A DNA stretch of 64,000 nucleotides from contig CAVUIU010000019.1 in the NCBI GenBank assembly GCA_963741615.1, forward strand, positions 434,001 through 498,000, read 5' to 3'. Made by a program: the position numbers and the translations under genes. This document shows positions 49,922-59,217 of the stretch, one piece after another. The stretch's first letter is position 1. Each line of letters begins with the position of its first letter. The notes under the pieces were generated by a model. That model saw only the letters and a list, made by a program, of their open reading frames with translations, was not told the origin of the DNA and did not search any database. Origin of the DNA: UBA9676 sp963741615. Lineage in GTDB: Bacteria; Actinomycetota; Actinomycetes; Streptosporangiales; Streptosporangiaceae.

Positions 49922-51736
49922 ATGTCCAGCGCAGATATTATTGATGACCAAACAGAGACAAGCCTCCCCGAGCTGGCCGAGTGGGTCCGCGACATCTCGG
50001 AGCTGACGAAGGCTGACGACGTTGTCTGGTGTGACGGCTCGCAGGACGAGTGGGAGCGGCTGACCAGCCTGCTGGTGGAGAACGGAACCTTCATCCGGCT
50101 GAACCCGAAGCTGCGCCCGAACAGCTTCTACTGCGCTTCGGACCCGCATGACGTGGCACGCGTCGAGGACCGCACGTTCATCTGCTCGGAGAAGGAAGAT
50201 GACGCGGGCCCGACCAACAACTGGATCGCGCCCGGGGAGATGCGCGAGACCTTCGCGAAGATCTTCGACGGCTGCATGCGCGGCCGCACCATGTATGTGA
50301 TCCCGTTCTGCATGGGCCCGCTCGGCAGCAGCATCTCCCAGCTCGGAGTGGAGATCACCGACTCGCCCTATGTGGCCGTGTCGATGCGGATCATGACCAG
50401 GATGGGAACGCCGGCACTGCACTCGATCGAGGAGACCGGGTCGTTCGTCCGTGCCGTCCACTCGGTCGGCGCCCCGCTGGAGCCCGGCCAAACGGACGTG
50501 CCGTGGCCCTGCAACCAGACCAAGTACATCTCCCACTTCCCCGAGACCAGGGAGATCTGGTCCTACGGCTCCGGTTACGGCGGGAATGCGCTGCTCGGCA
50601 AGAAGTGCTACGCGCTGCGGATCGCCTCGGTCATGGCGCGGGAGGAGGGCTGGCTGGCCGAGCACATGCTCATCCTCAAGATCACCCCGCCGGAGGGGGG
50701 GCCGAAGTACATCGCGGCGGCCTTCCCGTCCGCGTGCGGCAAGACCAACCTGGCCATGCTGCAGCCCACCATCAGTGGCTGGAAGGTCGAGGCCATCGGC
50801 GATGACATCGCCTGGATGCGGTTCGGCGAGGACGGCCGGCTGTATGCGATCAACCCGGAGGCCGGCTTCTTCGGCGTCGCGCCCGGCACCGGCATGAAGA
50901 CCAACGCCAACGCGGTCGCGGCCATGTGGGGCAACAGCATCTTCACCAACGTGGCCCGGACCGACGACGGCGACGTGTGGTGGGAGGGCCTGACCGACGA
51001 GCCGCCCGCGCACCTGATCGACTGGAAGGGCCGGGACTGGACCCCGGACTCGCCCGAGCCGGCGGCGCACCCCAACTCCCGGTTCACGACCCCGGCCGAC
51101 CAGTGCCCCATCATCGCGCCGGAGTGGGATGACCCCACGGGCGTGCCGATCTCGGCGATCCTGTTCGGCGGCAGGCGCGCCAGCACCGTGCCGCTGGTCA
51201 TCGAGTCCTTCGACTGGGACCACGGGGTGTTCCTCGGGGCGAACATCGCCTCCGAGAAGACCGCCGCGGCCGAGGGCAAGGTCGGCGAGCTGCGGCACGA
51301 CCCGTTCGCGATGCTCCCGTTCTGCGGCTACAACATGGGCGACTACTTCGCGTACTGGCTGAAGATCGGCCGGACGGCCGACCCCGCCAAGCTGCCCCGG
51401 CTGTTCTACGTCAACTGGTTCCGCAAGGACGCGGGCGGCAAGTTCGTGTGGCCCGGCTTCGGCGAGAACATCCGCGTGCTGAAGTGGATCATTCAGCGGC
51501 TGTCCGGCGACACCAAGGCGACGGCGACCCCCATCGGCAATATCCCGGCGCCGGGCTCGCTGGACCTCGACGGCCTGGACGTCAGCTGGGCTGACCTTGA
51601 TCTGCTGCTCACCGTGAACACCGAGGCCTGGAAGCTGGAGACGGAGCACATCCCCGAGTTCTTCCGCACCTTCCACCGGCACCTGCCCAGCCGGCTCTGG
51701 GAGCTGCACCAGGACCTGGTGGACCGCCTCGGCTAA
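49922..51736 (+). CDS. pckG: Phosphoenolpyruvate carboxykinase (GTP)
   Basis: A 604-residue GTP-dependent PEPCK converting oxaloacetate and GTP to PEP, the first step of gluconeogenesis. The P-loop/kinase-1a motif with the hyper-reactive cysteine C272 is FPSACGKTNLAML, the metal-binding region is IGDDIAWMRFGEDGRLYAIN, and the guanine-binding area carries FFGVAPGTGMKTN. RTMYVIPFCMGPLGS and NWFRKDAGGKFVWPGFGEN are further family signatures. ATG 49922 has AGGGAG upstream; earlier in-frame residues come from the leader. Length and motifs are normal, so it should be active. Confidence 0.97.
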   Translation: MSSADIIDDQTETSLPELAEWVRDISELTKADDVVWCDGSQDEWERLTSLLVENGTFIRLNPKLRPNSFYCASDPHDVARVEDRTFICSEKEDDAGPTNNWIAPGEMRETFAKIFDGCMRGRTMYVIPFCMGPLGSSISQLGVEITDSPYVAVSMRIMTRMGTPALHSIEETGSFVRAVHSVGAPLEPGQTDVPWPCNQTKYISHFPETREIWSYGSGYGGNALLGKKCYALRIASVMAREEGWLAEHMLILKITPPEGGPKYIAAAFPSACGKTNLAMLQPTISGWKVEAIGDDIAWMRFGEDGRLYAINPEAGFFGVAPGTGMKTNANAVAAMWGNSIFTNVARTDDGDVWWEGLTDEPPAHLIDWKGRDWTPDSPEPAAHPNSRFTTPADQCPIIAPEWDDPTGVPISAILFGGRRASTVPLVIESFDWDHGVFLGANIASEKTAAAEGKVGELRHDPFAMLPFCGYNMGDYFAYWLKIGRTADPAKLPRLFYVNWFRKDAGGKFVWPGFGENIRVLKWIIQRLSGDTKATATPIGNIPAPGSLDLDGLDVSWADLDLLLTVNTEAWKLETEHIPEFFRTFHRHLPSRLWELHQDLVDRLG

Positions 51737-51764
51737 GGCCAGCGCCGGCCCCGCGCGCCGGGAT

Positions 51765-52799
51765 CTAGACTGCGAGCGGCGGCTCGTCGGGCGCGGAAAG
51801 GCTCAGCACCGCGCCGGCCACCGCGGGCGACGCGCAGATCCTCGCCTCGAGCGCCCGCAGCCGGATGGCCAGGTGTGACTCGGTGTCGTCGCCGGTGAGA
51901 TCGACATCACCCACCACCGAGACCATCCGCGGCCCGACGACCTCCAGCCGCAGATAGGTGACCCGGGCAACCTCGGGCTCGGCCAGCAGGGCCCGGATGG
52001 CGGCCGCACGCACGCGGGGGTCGGCATCCTGGCCGATCAGGAACCGCCGGTTGTAGTTGATCAAGACGATGGCGACGACGGCGAGCAGCAGGCCGACCAG
52101 GATCGACCCGATGGCGTCCGGGACGGGGGAACCGGTCAGCTCGTGGGTGGCCAGCCCGGCGGTGGCGATGAGCAGGCCGATCAGGGCGGCGGAGTCCTCC
52201 GCGAACACCGCCCGCAAGGTGGGATCGGACGTGGCCAGGACGTGCTCGATGAGGTCCCGCTGCATCGACTCGGCCTCGGGCCTGGCCTGCCGGACCGACT
52301 GGAGGAAGGAGACCGCCTCCAGGACGAAGGAGACGGCCAGCACGACGTACCCGACGATGAAGTGGCCGGCCGCTTCCGGGTGGATGAGCTCCTGGATGCC
52401 GTGCGTGACGGACACGGCGGCGCCGGCCACGAACAACCCGAGCGCGGCGAACAGCGACCATACGTAGGCCTCCCGGCCGTGGCCGAACGGGTGCGCGAGG
52501 TCGGGCGGGCGGCGGGACCGCCGGTTGGCGATCAGCAGGAAGATCCCGTTGCCGGCGTCCGCCCACGAATGCGCCGCCTCGGCCAGAATCGACGCCGACC
52601 CGGTCACCACGGCGGCGACGGACTTCGCCACCGCTATGAGGACGTTGGCGCCGAAGGCGACCAGCACCGTGGTGAGACTCTCGGACCCGCCGGGATCACC
52701 CGGCATCGGCACCGAACTGAGCAGGTCATGGGACCCGCGGGCGCCCCGCTCGGTTGCGGCGGGTGCCGGGGCCCGCTCCCCGCCCTGCTCGTGCGCCAT
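51765..52799 (-). CDS. Cation diffusion facilitator family metal exporter
   Basis: A 344-residue CDF protein. Six membrane helices start with TTVLVAFGANVLIAVAKSVA. Transport-site motifs are AEAAHSWADAGN (helix 2; the usual HSxxD form is kept as HSWAD) and DSAALIGLLIATAG in helix 5. After the helices a cytosolic ferredoxin-like domain (VARVTYLRLEVVGPRMVSVV, GDVDLTGDD) closes the protein. It exports Zn2+, Fe2+ or similar ions in exchange for protons. The N-terminal 40 residues are low complexity. ATG 52799; it is convergent with pckG. Confidence 0.92.
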   Translation of the reverse strand: MAHEQGGERAPAPAATERGARGSHDLLSSVPMPGDPGGSESLTTVLVAFGANVLIAVAKSVAAVVTGSASILAEAAHSWADAGNGIFLLIANRRSRRPPDLAHPFGHGREAYVWSLFAALGLFVAGAAVSVTHGIQELIHPEAAGHFIVGYVVLAVSFVLEAVSFLQSVRQARPEAESMQRDLIEHVLATSDPTLRAVFAEDSAALIGLLIATAGLATHELTGSPVPDAIGSILVGLLLAVVAIVLINYNRRFLIGQDADPRVRAAAIRALLAEPEVARVTYLRLEVVGPRMVSVVGDVDLTGDDTESHLAIRLRALEARICASPAVAGAVLSLSAPDEPPLAV

Positions 52800-53010
52800 C
52801 AGCCAGTGTTAGCACAGGACCCGCGCGGCCCGCGCGCAGCCGCAGCGCGAACCAGGCCAGCGGGCACACCGCCCCCCGCCTGACCAGCCGGGTCCGGGCG
52901 CGAAGCCCGTTTCGCAACTCATGTCCCGCGCCGATATGCTTCGACCTGCTGTTCCTTCGTTCGCCGGCCTCGCTCCAGGCAGGCGGCGAGGCCGCCCGGG
53001 GGCTGATCTG

Positions 53011-54669
53011 ATGAGCAAACCGACCATCCTGACCGTCGACGACGATCCCGTGGTCTCTGCCGCAATCGCCCACGACCTCCGCAGCCGCTACGGCGCCGGC
53101 TACCGCGTCGTCCGGGTGACATCGGGGCCCGAGGCGCTGGCCGTGCTGACCAAACTCGCCCTGCGCGACCAGCCGGTGGCATTGATCGTCGCCGACCAGC
53201 GGATGCCGCAGATGACCGGCATCGAGATGCTCGAACAGGCACGCACCCAGGCGCCGGGCGCGAAATACCTGCTGCTCACGGCGTACGCCGATACAGACGT
53301 CGCCATCACGGCGATCAACGACATCGGCCTCGACTACTACCTGCTCAAGCCGTGGGACCCGCCCGAGGAACGGCTCTATCCCGTCATCGACGACCTGCTC
53401 GGCGACTGGCAGCAGGCCCATCCGGACCACACGTCCGACGTGCGGGTGGTCGGGCACCGGTGGTCCGAGCGCAGCCACGAGATCAAGACGTTCCTGGCCC
53501 GCAACCACGTGCCCTACCGCTGGTACGACATCGAGCGCGACGCCGAGGCCCGGCGGCTGTGCGATCTCGCCCGGGCGGGGCCGGCAGACTACCCGCTCGT
53601 GCTCATTCCCGACGGCGACACGCTCCGCTCGCCGTCCACGCTTGACCTCGCCGGTGGGCTGGGCCTGCGCACCAGCGCCCAGCAGCCGCTGTACGACGTG
53701 TGCATCGTGGGCGGCGGCCCGGCCGGCCTCGCCGCCGCGGTGTACGCGGCGTCGGAGGGCCTGAGCACCGTCGTCGTGGAACGCGAGGCGCCCGGGGGGC
53801 AGGCGGGCCAGAGCGCCGCGATCGAGAACTACCTCGGGTTCCCCAAGGGGCTGTCCGGCTCCGATCTCACCCAGCGCGCCATCGCCCAGGTTTCCCGCTT
53901 CGGCGCCGAGATGGTCCTCGCGCGTGACGTCACCGGCTTCCAGAGCCGCGGCCCCGTGCGCGCCGTCCTCCTGGGCGGTTCGGGGGAGATCGAAGCACGC
54001 GCGCTCATCGTGGCGACGGGGGTGTCCTACCGTCACCTGGGAGCAGCGGGCCTGCGCGAGCTCAACGGCCGGGGCGTCTACTACGGCGTGAACGCCAGCG
54101 AGGCGAGCCAGTGCCAGGGCGAGGACGTCTACATCGTCGGTGCCGCGAACTCGGCCGGCCAGGCCGCGCTCAACCTGTCCCGCTTTGCCAAACGAATAGT
54201 GCTGGTGGTCCGGGCTGCCACGCTCACGGGCACGATGTCCCAGTACCTCGTCGAGAGGATCACGTCCACCCCCAACATCGAGGTGCGGTACCGCAGCGAG
54301 GTGGTGGCGGGCCGGGGGGCCGGCCACCTCGAAAAGCTCACGCTCGCCGACCAGGACTCCGGCGTCACCCAGGAGGTGTCATCGAGCTGGCTGTTCGTCT
54401 TCATCGGCGCCTCGCCCCGCACCGAGTGGCTCGGCCCCGACGTCGCCAGGGACGGCAAGGGGTTCATCGTCACCGGCCAGGACCTGCTCAGTCCCGCCTA
54501 CGCCCGGTGCTGGCCGCTGGCTCGCGCGCCGTTCGCACTGGAGACGAGCGTGCCTGGCGTGTTCGCCGCCGGTGACGTGCGGCTCGACTCGATGAAGCGG
54601 GTCGCGTCGGCCGTCGGCGAGGGCGCGATGTCGGTCTACCTCGTGCACCGCTACCTGGCCACAGTCTGA
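53011..54669 (+). CDS. Response-regulator receiver fused to a thioredoxin-reductase-like flavoprotein
   Basis: 552 residues. The receiver domain (1-130) has D10-D12, phospho-acceptor D62 (LIVADQRMPQMTG), LLTAYAD and K113-like LLKPWD. A thioredoxin/glutaredoxin-like middle follows (about 145-215, ERSHEIKTFLARNHVPYRWY). The flavoprotein part (about 225-552) has FAD motif VCIVGGGPAGLAAAVYAASE, GGQAGQSAAIENYLGFP and LETSVPGVFAAGDVRLDS. The CxxC pair of true thioredoxin reductases is absent (YYGVNASEASQCQG), and the pyridine-nucleotide motif reads VGAANSAGQAA, with Ala where GGG is usual. ATG 53011. Its stop overlaps the start of a histidine kinase, its likely partner. Confidence 0.9.
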   Translation: MSKPTILTVDDDPVVSAAIAHDLRSRYGAGYRVVRVTSGPEALAVLTKLALRDQPVALIVADQRMPQMTGIEMLEQARTQAPGAKYLLLTAYADTDVAITAINDIGLDYYLLKPWDPPEERLYPVIDDLLGDWQQAHPDHTSDVRVVGHRWSERSHEIKTFLARNHVPYRWYDIERDAEARRLCDLARAGPADYPLVLIPDGDTLRSPSTLDLAGGLGLRTSAQQPLYDVCIVGGGPAGLAAAVYAASEGLSTVVVEREAPGGQAGQSAAIENYLGFPKGLSGSDLTQRAIAQVSRFGAEMVLARDVTGFQSRGPVRAVLLGGSGEIEARALIVATGVSYRHLGAAGLRELNGRGVYYGVNASEASQCQGEDVYIVGAANSAGQAALNLSRFAKRIVLVVRAATLTGTMSQYLVERITSTPNIEVRYRSEVVAGRGAGHLEKLTLADQDSGVTQEVSSSWLFVFIGASPRTEWLGPDVARDGKGFIVTGQDLLSPAYARCWPLARAPFALETSVPGVFAAGDVRLDSMKRVASAVGEGAMSVYLVHRYLATV

Positions 54670-56075
54670 TGCGCGCCAGCGAACTCCGCTCGATCGGCCT
54701 TTTCAACGGCCTGACCGACGGCCAGCTCGCCGAGCTGGCCCAGGCCGGTGCCGAGGTTCGCATCGAGCCCGGCGTCGTCCTGTTCCACGAGGGCGAGCAC
54801 GCGGACTTCTGGTGGGTGCTCGTGGACGGTGCGATCGAGCTCATGCGCCGCATCGGCCGCGAGGACACGGTGGTCGGGCGGATGGACATGCCAGGCCGCT
54901 GGGCCGGCGGGTTCCGCGCCTGGGACGAGCGCGGTGTCTACCTCGCGACCGGCCGGGGGGTGACCGGCGGGCGGGTGCTCCGGGTGCCCGCCGAGGCGCT
55001 GCGTGAGCTGCTCCACGCCTGGTTCCCGTTCGGCGGGCATCTCATCGAGGGGCTGTACGGCACCGCACGATCGATCGAGTTGACGGCCCGGCAGCGCGAG
55101 TCCCTCGTCACCCTCGGCACGCTCGCCGCCGGCCTCGCGCACGAGATCAACAACCCGGCGGCTGCCGCCAGCCGGGCGGTCGACGCACTCGAGGCCGCGT
55201 GCCAGACGCTCCTCGCCTCGCTCGCCCGGCTCGCCAGCGACGAGATTTCGGCCTCGCAGTTCACCGCCCTCGACGCGCTGCGCCGTGAGATCGAGCCGCC
55301 GGCGATCCCCGATCCGCTTGTCCTGGCCGACCAGGAGGAGGCCCTGTCCTCGTGGCTCACCCGGCACGGCGTGACCTGTGAGTGGATCATCGCTCCCCCG
55401 CTCGCCGCCGCCGGGGTCGACCTCGCCTGGTGCGAACGGGCGGCGACCGTGCTCGGGGAACCGGCCCTGGAACCGGGGCTGGAGTGGGTGGCGAGCACGT
55501 TCTCCGTCGCCACCCTGCTGGGGCAGGTGAAGGAGTCGAGCCGGCGCATCTCCGAGCTTGTCGCGGCCGTCAGGTCTTATTCGCAGATGGACCGCGCGTC
55601 GATGCAGCACATCGACGTGACCGACGGCATCGAGAGCACCCTGGTGATGCTCGGGCACAAGCTCCGCGACGGGGTCACGGTCGTGCGCGACTACGGCGCC
55701 GACGTCCCCCGGATCGACGCCTACGCCGGCGAGCTCAATCAGGTGTGGACCATCCTCATCGACAACGCCGTCAACGCGATGGACGGCGCGGGCACGCTCC
55801 GGATAGTCACCCGGGCCGACGGGAACGACGTCGTCATCGAGGTCTGCGACACCGGCCCGGGCATGGCGCCGCAGGTGGCGGCGCGCGCCTTCGAGGCCTT
55901 CTACACGACCAAGGATGTGGGCAAAGGCACCGGACTCGGTCTCGACATCGCCCAGCGCATCGTCATGCAGCGTCATGGTGGCACGATCGCCATCGACTCC
56001 CGGCCCGGCGAGACCGTCCTGCGGGTCCTCATCCCCCTCCGGCTGCCCGGGCTCCCGGGGGGAAAGGGCAGCTGA
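54669..56075 (+). CDS. Cyclic nucleotide-binding domain histidine kinase
   Basis: 468 residues, soluble. The N-terminal cNMP-binding-like domain (about 10-125) includes FNGLTDGQLAELAQAGAEVR, GVVLFHEGEHADFWWVLVDG and GGRVLRVPAEALRELLHAWF. The HisKA region has phospho-acceptor H158 in LAAGLAHEINNPAAAASRAV, and the HATPase domain has LNQVWTILIDNAVNAMDGAG, VCDTGPGMA and DVGKGTGLGLDIAQRIV. It overlaps the receiver-flavoprotein gene by one base (TGATG), so the two form a coupled pair in which the kinase probably phosphorylates the flavoprotein's receiver. No membrane segments; the signal would be cytosolic. Residues expected to bind the cyclic phosphate are not clear. Confidence 0.92.
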   Translation: MRASELRSIGLFNGLTDGQLAELAQAGAEVRIEPGVVLFHEGEHADFWWVLVDGAIELMRRIGREDTVVGRMDMPGRWAGGFRAWDERGVYLATGRGVTGGRVLRVPAEALRELLHAWFPFGGHLIEGLYGTARSIELTARQRESLVTLGTLAAGLAHEINNPAAAASRAVDALEAACQTLLASLARLASDEISASQFTALDALRREIEPPAIPDPLVLADQEEALSSWLTRHGVTCEWIIAPPLAAAGVDLAWCERAATVLGEPALEPGLEWVASTFSVATLLGQVKESSRRISELVAAVRSYSQMDRASMQHIDVTDGIESTLVMLGHKLRDGVTVVRDYGADVPRIDAYAGELNQVWTILIDNAVNAMDGAGTLRIVTRADGNDVVIEVCDTGPGMAPQVAARAFEAFYTTKDVGKGTGLGLDIAQRIVMQRHGGTIAIDSRPGETVLRVLIPLRLPGLPGGKGS

Positions 56076-56103
56076 CCCCTCCACCACCGCGGGTCAGGGG
56101 GTG

Positions 56104-57837
56104 CTACCAGCGGTCGCCGACCCCGATGTTCTCGCCGGGTATCCGCGAGTAGGGCAGCGAGGCGATGTCGTGCGGGACCGGGAGGCCGAGCGCGAGCAGC
56201 ACCTCGATCGCGGCGCGCTGACCCGACTCCACTCCCCCGTTCAGGAACCCCTGCGAGTAGGTCGAGGTGTGCTCCCCGGCGAAATGAACTCTTCCCTCGG
56301 GTATCCCGGCGTACCCCCAGTATTTCGTCACCTGCCCGGGGGTGTAGGCGGCGTAGGAACCGCGGGTCCAGGGGTCGCCCGTCCAGTAGTCCAGCCATGC
56401 TTTCCCGTTGAACGCGTCCCGGGTACCGGGGACGACCTGGTTGATCTGGCCCAGAGTCGTCGTGGTGAGATCCCGCGGCGCCCAGCCGTGGTAGCCGGGG
56501 CTGGCGAACGCCTTGCTGCCGGAACCGCCCGCGTAGACCGTGATCAAGCCCGCGGTACCCGGCTCGGTTGGCGCGCTGTCCCAGGTCGCGTAGTTCGGGT
56601 TCGTGTAGTTGATCGAACCGCTCCACGGTGCACCGTGCACCGTGAATCTGGCCGGCCGCCGGTTGTACTGCAGGATCAGCTTCACATCCGTTCCCATTCC
56701 CAGTTCCCTGATGGCCGTCATCCGGTAGCCGCCGAAGCCGGCGCCCTCCAGATCGACGTCCCGCAAAGTGGTCCAGGGAACCGTCAGGATGACGTGATCC
56801 GCGATCACGGGCCTGGCCGAGGCGCTTCCCCCGAACCGGAGTTCGTAGCTGCCGTCGGCCCGCTTGATCAGGGCCTGGAGCGGCGACTCCAGCTGGATGG
56901 TCCCCGCCGGGAGCGCCTTTGCGGCCAGCACCGGCACCTGATCGTTCCCGTGCTTCACGTGCCATCGCTCGTCACCGCCCGGGTAGGGGATGACGAGGTA
57001 ATCGATCCAGTTGAGCGCGGACAGCCCGGCCATGTCCAGGCCGTACCAGCCGCTCATGGTCTGGTCGAGGAAGGTCTTCACATCGCCGGGAACCCCCGGG
57101 ACGTGCTGGTCGATCCACTCCCGCATGTTCAGCTCGTCCATCTGCCTGGACGCCGCCGTCGCCGTGCCGTAGGAGTAGGCCACGTCGGAGGGCCTGCCAT
57201 GCGCGGGCGTGACCCCCACCCGCCGTGCCTGCGCCGTGACGGCAGCCGAGATCCGCTTCATCTGGGCACTGACCCTGAGGTAGTACTGGAAGTAGTGCCC
57301 GTCGAACCAGCTCGGCGAGACCGAGCCGGCCACGTCCCCCTGCCACAGGTCGTCCAGCTGCAGGCCAAGCTCGGCGGCAAGGCCGCGCAGGTGGACGTGC
57401 CGGGTGTCGATGAACTCGCCGCCGTGCTCGGCGGTCTGGCCGTCGGCGAACCCGCGGGCGGTCCAGCAGCGGCCGCCGATCCGGTCGCGGGCTTCGAAGA
57501 GCCGTACCTGCACCCCGCTGCGGGCGAGCCGGTACGCGGCGGTCGTGCCCGCCAGGCCGGCGCCGATCACCGCAACACGCGCGCCCTGGGCCGCGGCCGT
57601 TCCCGCTCCCGTCCCGGCCGCCGCCGAGGGGCCGCGGGAGGTGCATGCCGCGAGCGCCGCCGAAACGCCGACGGCCCCGCCCACGCGGAGCAGCCCGCGT
57701 CGCGAGAGCGCCCCGGGTCCGGCCCGCTCGCATGCGCCGCCGGACGGCGCGGTCAGGCCGGCCTGCCGGGCGCCGGAACCGGGCTGGGCGTCCTCATGCA
57801 CCGCCCTCGCCAGAGCTGACAGCCTGCCTCCGGGCAT
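56104..57837 (-). CDS. Tat-exported flavin amine oxidase
   Basis: 577 residues from ATG 57837, with GGGAGGG upstream. A twin-arginine signal with lipobox (LSRRGLLRVGGAVGVSAALA, then ACTS) suggests an exported, possibly lipid-anchored enzyme. The FAD domain has VAVIGAGLAGTTAAYRLARS, LFEARDRIGGRCWTARGF, HGGEFIDTRH and, near the C-terminus, GRVHFAGEHTSTYSQGFLNG, then GGVESGQRAA, all typical of the monoamine oxidase family. Such enzymes oxidise amines or amino acids with O2, giving H2O2. It is convergent with the histidine kinase gene and divergent from a GNAT gene. Confidence 0.92.
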   Translation of the reverse strand: MPGGRLSALARAVHEDAQPGSGARQAGLTAPSGGACERAGPGALSRRGLLRVGGAVGVSAALAACTSRGPSAAAGTGAGTAAAQGARVAVIGAGLAGTTAAYRLARSGVQVRLFEARDRIGGRCWTARGFADGQTAEHGGEFIDTRHVHLRGLAAELGLQLDDLWQGDVAGSVSPSWFDGHYFQYYLRVSAQMKRISAAVTAQARRVGVTPAHGRPSDVAYSYGTATAASRQMDELNMREWIDQHVPGVPGDVKTFLDQTMSGWYGLDMAGLSALNWIDYLVIPYPGGDERWHVKHGNDQVPVLAAKALPAGTIQLESPLQALIKRADGSYELRFGGSASARPVIADHVILTVPWTTLRDVDLEGAGFGGYRMTAIRELGMGTDVKLILQYNRRPARFTVHGAPWSGSINYTNPNYATWDSAPTEPGTAGLITVYAGGSGSKAFASPGYHGWAPRDLTTTTLGQINQVVPGTRDAFNGKAWLDYWTGDPWTRGSYAAYTPGQVTKYWGYAGIPEGRVHFAGEHTSTYSQGFLNGGVESGQRAAIEVLLALGLPVPHDIASLPYSRIPGENIGVGDRW

Positions 57838-57939
57838 ATGCCCACCCTCCCGTCCATGCCGGCAAAAACCGCCTCGCACTCATGATGAAGGCTCCCGGTC
57901 CCGCTCACCACCGGCGGCGGGCGCCGGGGATGCGAGCAT

Positions 57940-58422
57940 ATGGCGATGGCACAGTTCGTGGTGCGACCGATGTCCACGGCCGACGCGCGGCAGATGGCGG
58001 AGATCTTCGCGGCGGTGGCGCAGGAACGTGACGGGATCGCGACCGAGCCGCCGGTTGACGTGGAGGAACGCGCCGCGATGTTCGCGCGCGGTGCAGCCGG
58101 GTCCTTCATCGCTGTCGCCGGTGGCCGGATCGTCGGGCTGCTCCACGTCGAGGTCAGCGCGCACGGCTTCGGCGAGCTCAGCATGCTGGTCGACCGCGGC
58201 TGGCGGGGCCGCGGGGTCGGTTCGGCGCTGGTACAGACGGCGATCGGCTGGGCGCGCGGCCAGCGGCTGCACAAGCTCTGCCTGGAGGTGTTCGCGCACA
58301 ACACGGCCGCGATCACCCTGTACCGCAGGTCCGGCTTCACCGAAGAAGGGCGGCGCGTGAAGCAGTACCGGCGAGCCAGCGGGGAGCTGTGGGACTCGCT
58401 CGTGATGGGCCTGGCGCTCTAG
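57940..58422 (+). CDS. GNAT family N-acetyltransferase
   Basis: 160 residues with the GNAT fold: FVVRPMSTADARQMAEIFAA at the start, IAVAGGRIVGLLHVEVS, motif A with the acetyl-CoA pyrophosphate loop VDRGWRGRGVGSALVQTAIG, and LHKLCLEVFAHNTAAITLYR followed by RSGFTEEGRR. The order and spacing match RimI/amino-acid-type acetyltransferases. ATG 57940, with ATG 57946 an alternative. The substrate is unknown. A short tandem duplication lies 17 bases after the stop. Confidence 0.92.
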   Translation: MAMAQFVVRPMSTADARQMAEIFAAVAQERDGIATEPPVDVEERAAMFARGAAGSFIAVAGGRIVGLLHVEVSAHGFGELSMLVDRGWRGRGVGSALVQTAIGWARGQRLHKLCLEVFAHNTAAITLYRRSGFTEEGRRVKQYRRASGELWDSLVMGLAL

Positions 58423-58438
58423 CAGAGCCTCAGCCGCG

Positions 58439-58474
58439 CCCACGCGCCGGGGAGCACCCACGCGCCGGAGAGCG
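58439..58474 (+). repeat. 18-bp tandem duplication downstream of the GNAT gene
   Basis: CCCACGCGCCGGGGAGCA (58439-58456) is followed directly by CCCACGCGCCGGAGAGCG (58457-58474), two mismatches. It begins 17 bases after the GNAT stop and resembles the other gene-end duplications in this window. Confidence 0.75.
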
Positions 58475-58522
58475 CGTGCCCGTATCCCCGTGCGGCCCGG
58501 CCGCACGCAGTACGGTACGGGG

Positions 58523-58915
58523 GTGGCGACCCTTGACGACGTGGCCCTGATGGCCTCGGAGCTGCCCGAGGTTACCGAAAGTGAACGTCACGGCAACCGG
58601 ACCTGGTATGTCGCCGGCAAGGCATTCGCATGGGAACGGCCCTTCAGCAAGGCGGATCTCAGGCGGTTCGCCGGCGAGACCCCGCCCGATGGGCCCATCC
58701 TGGCCGTTCGCGTCGAGGATCTCGGCGAGAAGGAAGCCGTGCTCGCCGCGCAGACGAGAGCTTTTTTCACGATTCCGCACTTCGACGGGTACTCCGCTGT
58801 GCTCATCCAGTTGCGGAGGGTCTCCGGGAAGGCACTGCGGGACGCGATCACCGACGGCTGGCTGGCGTGCGCGCCGCCGGGCCTCGCGGACCGGTACCTC
58901 AGACGCCAGGCGTGA
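58523..58915 (+). CDS. MmcQ/YjbR family protein
   Basis: 130 residues from GTG 58523 (VATLDDVALMASELPEVTES). MmcQ/YjbR-like fold: an N-terminal helix, ERHGNRTWYVAGKAFAWERP (the strand pair with a conserved aromatic), ILAVRVEDLGEKEAVLAAQT, RAFFTIPHFDGYSAVLIQLR and a C-terminal helix AITDGWLACAPPGLADRYLR. The fold resembles CyaY-type DNA-binding proteins, but the role is unsettled. It lies about 100 bases after the GNAT gene and 31 bases before a small helix-turn-helix protein. Confidence 0.85.
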   Translation: MATLDDVALMASELPEVTESERHGNRTWYVAGKAFAWERPFSKADLRRFAGETPPDGPILAVRVEDLGEKEAVLAAQTRAFFTIPHFDGYSAVLIQLRRVSGKALRDAITDGWLACAPPGLADRYLRRQA

Positions 58916-58946
58916 TCGTGCGTGGCGAGCGGAGGATAATCCGGGC

Positions 58947-59198
58947 ATGACCGAACTCACTGCCGTGGAGGTCCTGGCGCTGTCGGCCCTCATGGCGGGC
59001 CGCCCGATGACGAGCATCGAGCTTTCTCACGCCGTGTCGGACATGGGCATGCACCTTGACTCCGACGATGCCGCCGCCACGGTGCGGAGCCTGGTCGGCG
59101 CGGGCATGGCCGAGCGGACCCCCGCGGTCAGCCTCGGCAAGTACCGGATCACGGCACAAGGCCGGGCCTGGCTCGCCGCCCGCACCCGGTCCGCCTGA
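58947..59198 (+). CDS. Small winged-helix (PadR/MarR-like) protein
   Basis: 83 residues, all one winged helix-turn-helix: VEVLALSALMAGRPMTSIEL, SHAVSDMGMHLDSDDAAATV, RSLVGAGMAERTPAVSLGKY, then RITAQGRAWLAART. The size is that of a bare PadR-type DNA-binding domain without dimerisation helix. ATG 58947 is preceded by GCGGAGGATAATCC. It could bind DNA or act as a protein-protein module. It is convergent with the ArsR-type gene. Confidence 0.75.
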   Translation: MTELTAVEVLALSALMAGRPMTSIELSHAVSDMGMHLDSDDAAATVRSLVGAGMAERTPAVSLGKYRITAQGRAWLAARTRSA

Positions 59199-59217
59199 CA
59201 CTGCCCGGGTCGTGGCC

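Noticed and set aside
55915..57819. Plus-strand open frame opposite the amine oxidase
   Set aside because: The minus strand carries the Tat signal and FAD motifs; the plus frame has no recognisable domain.
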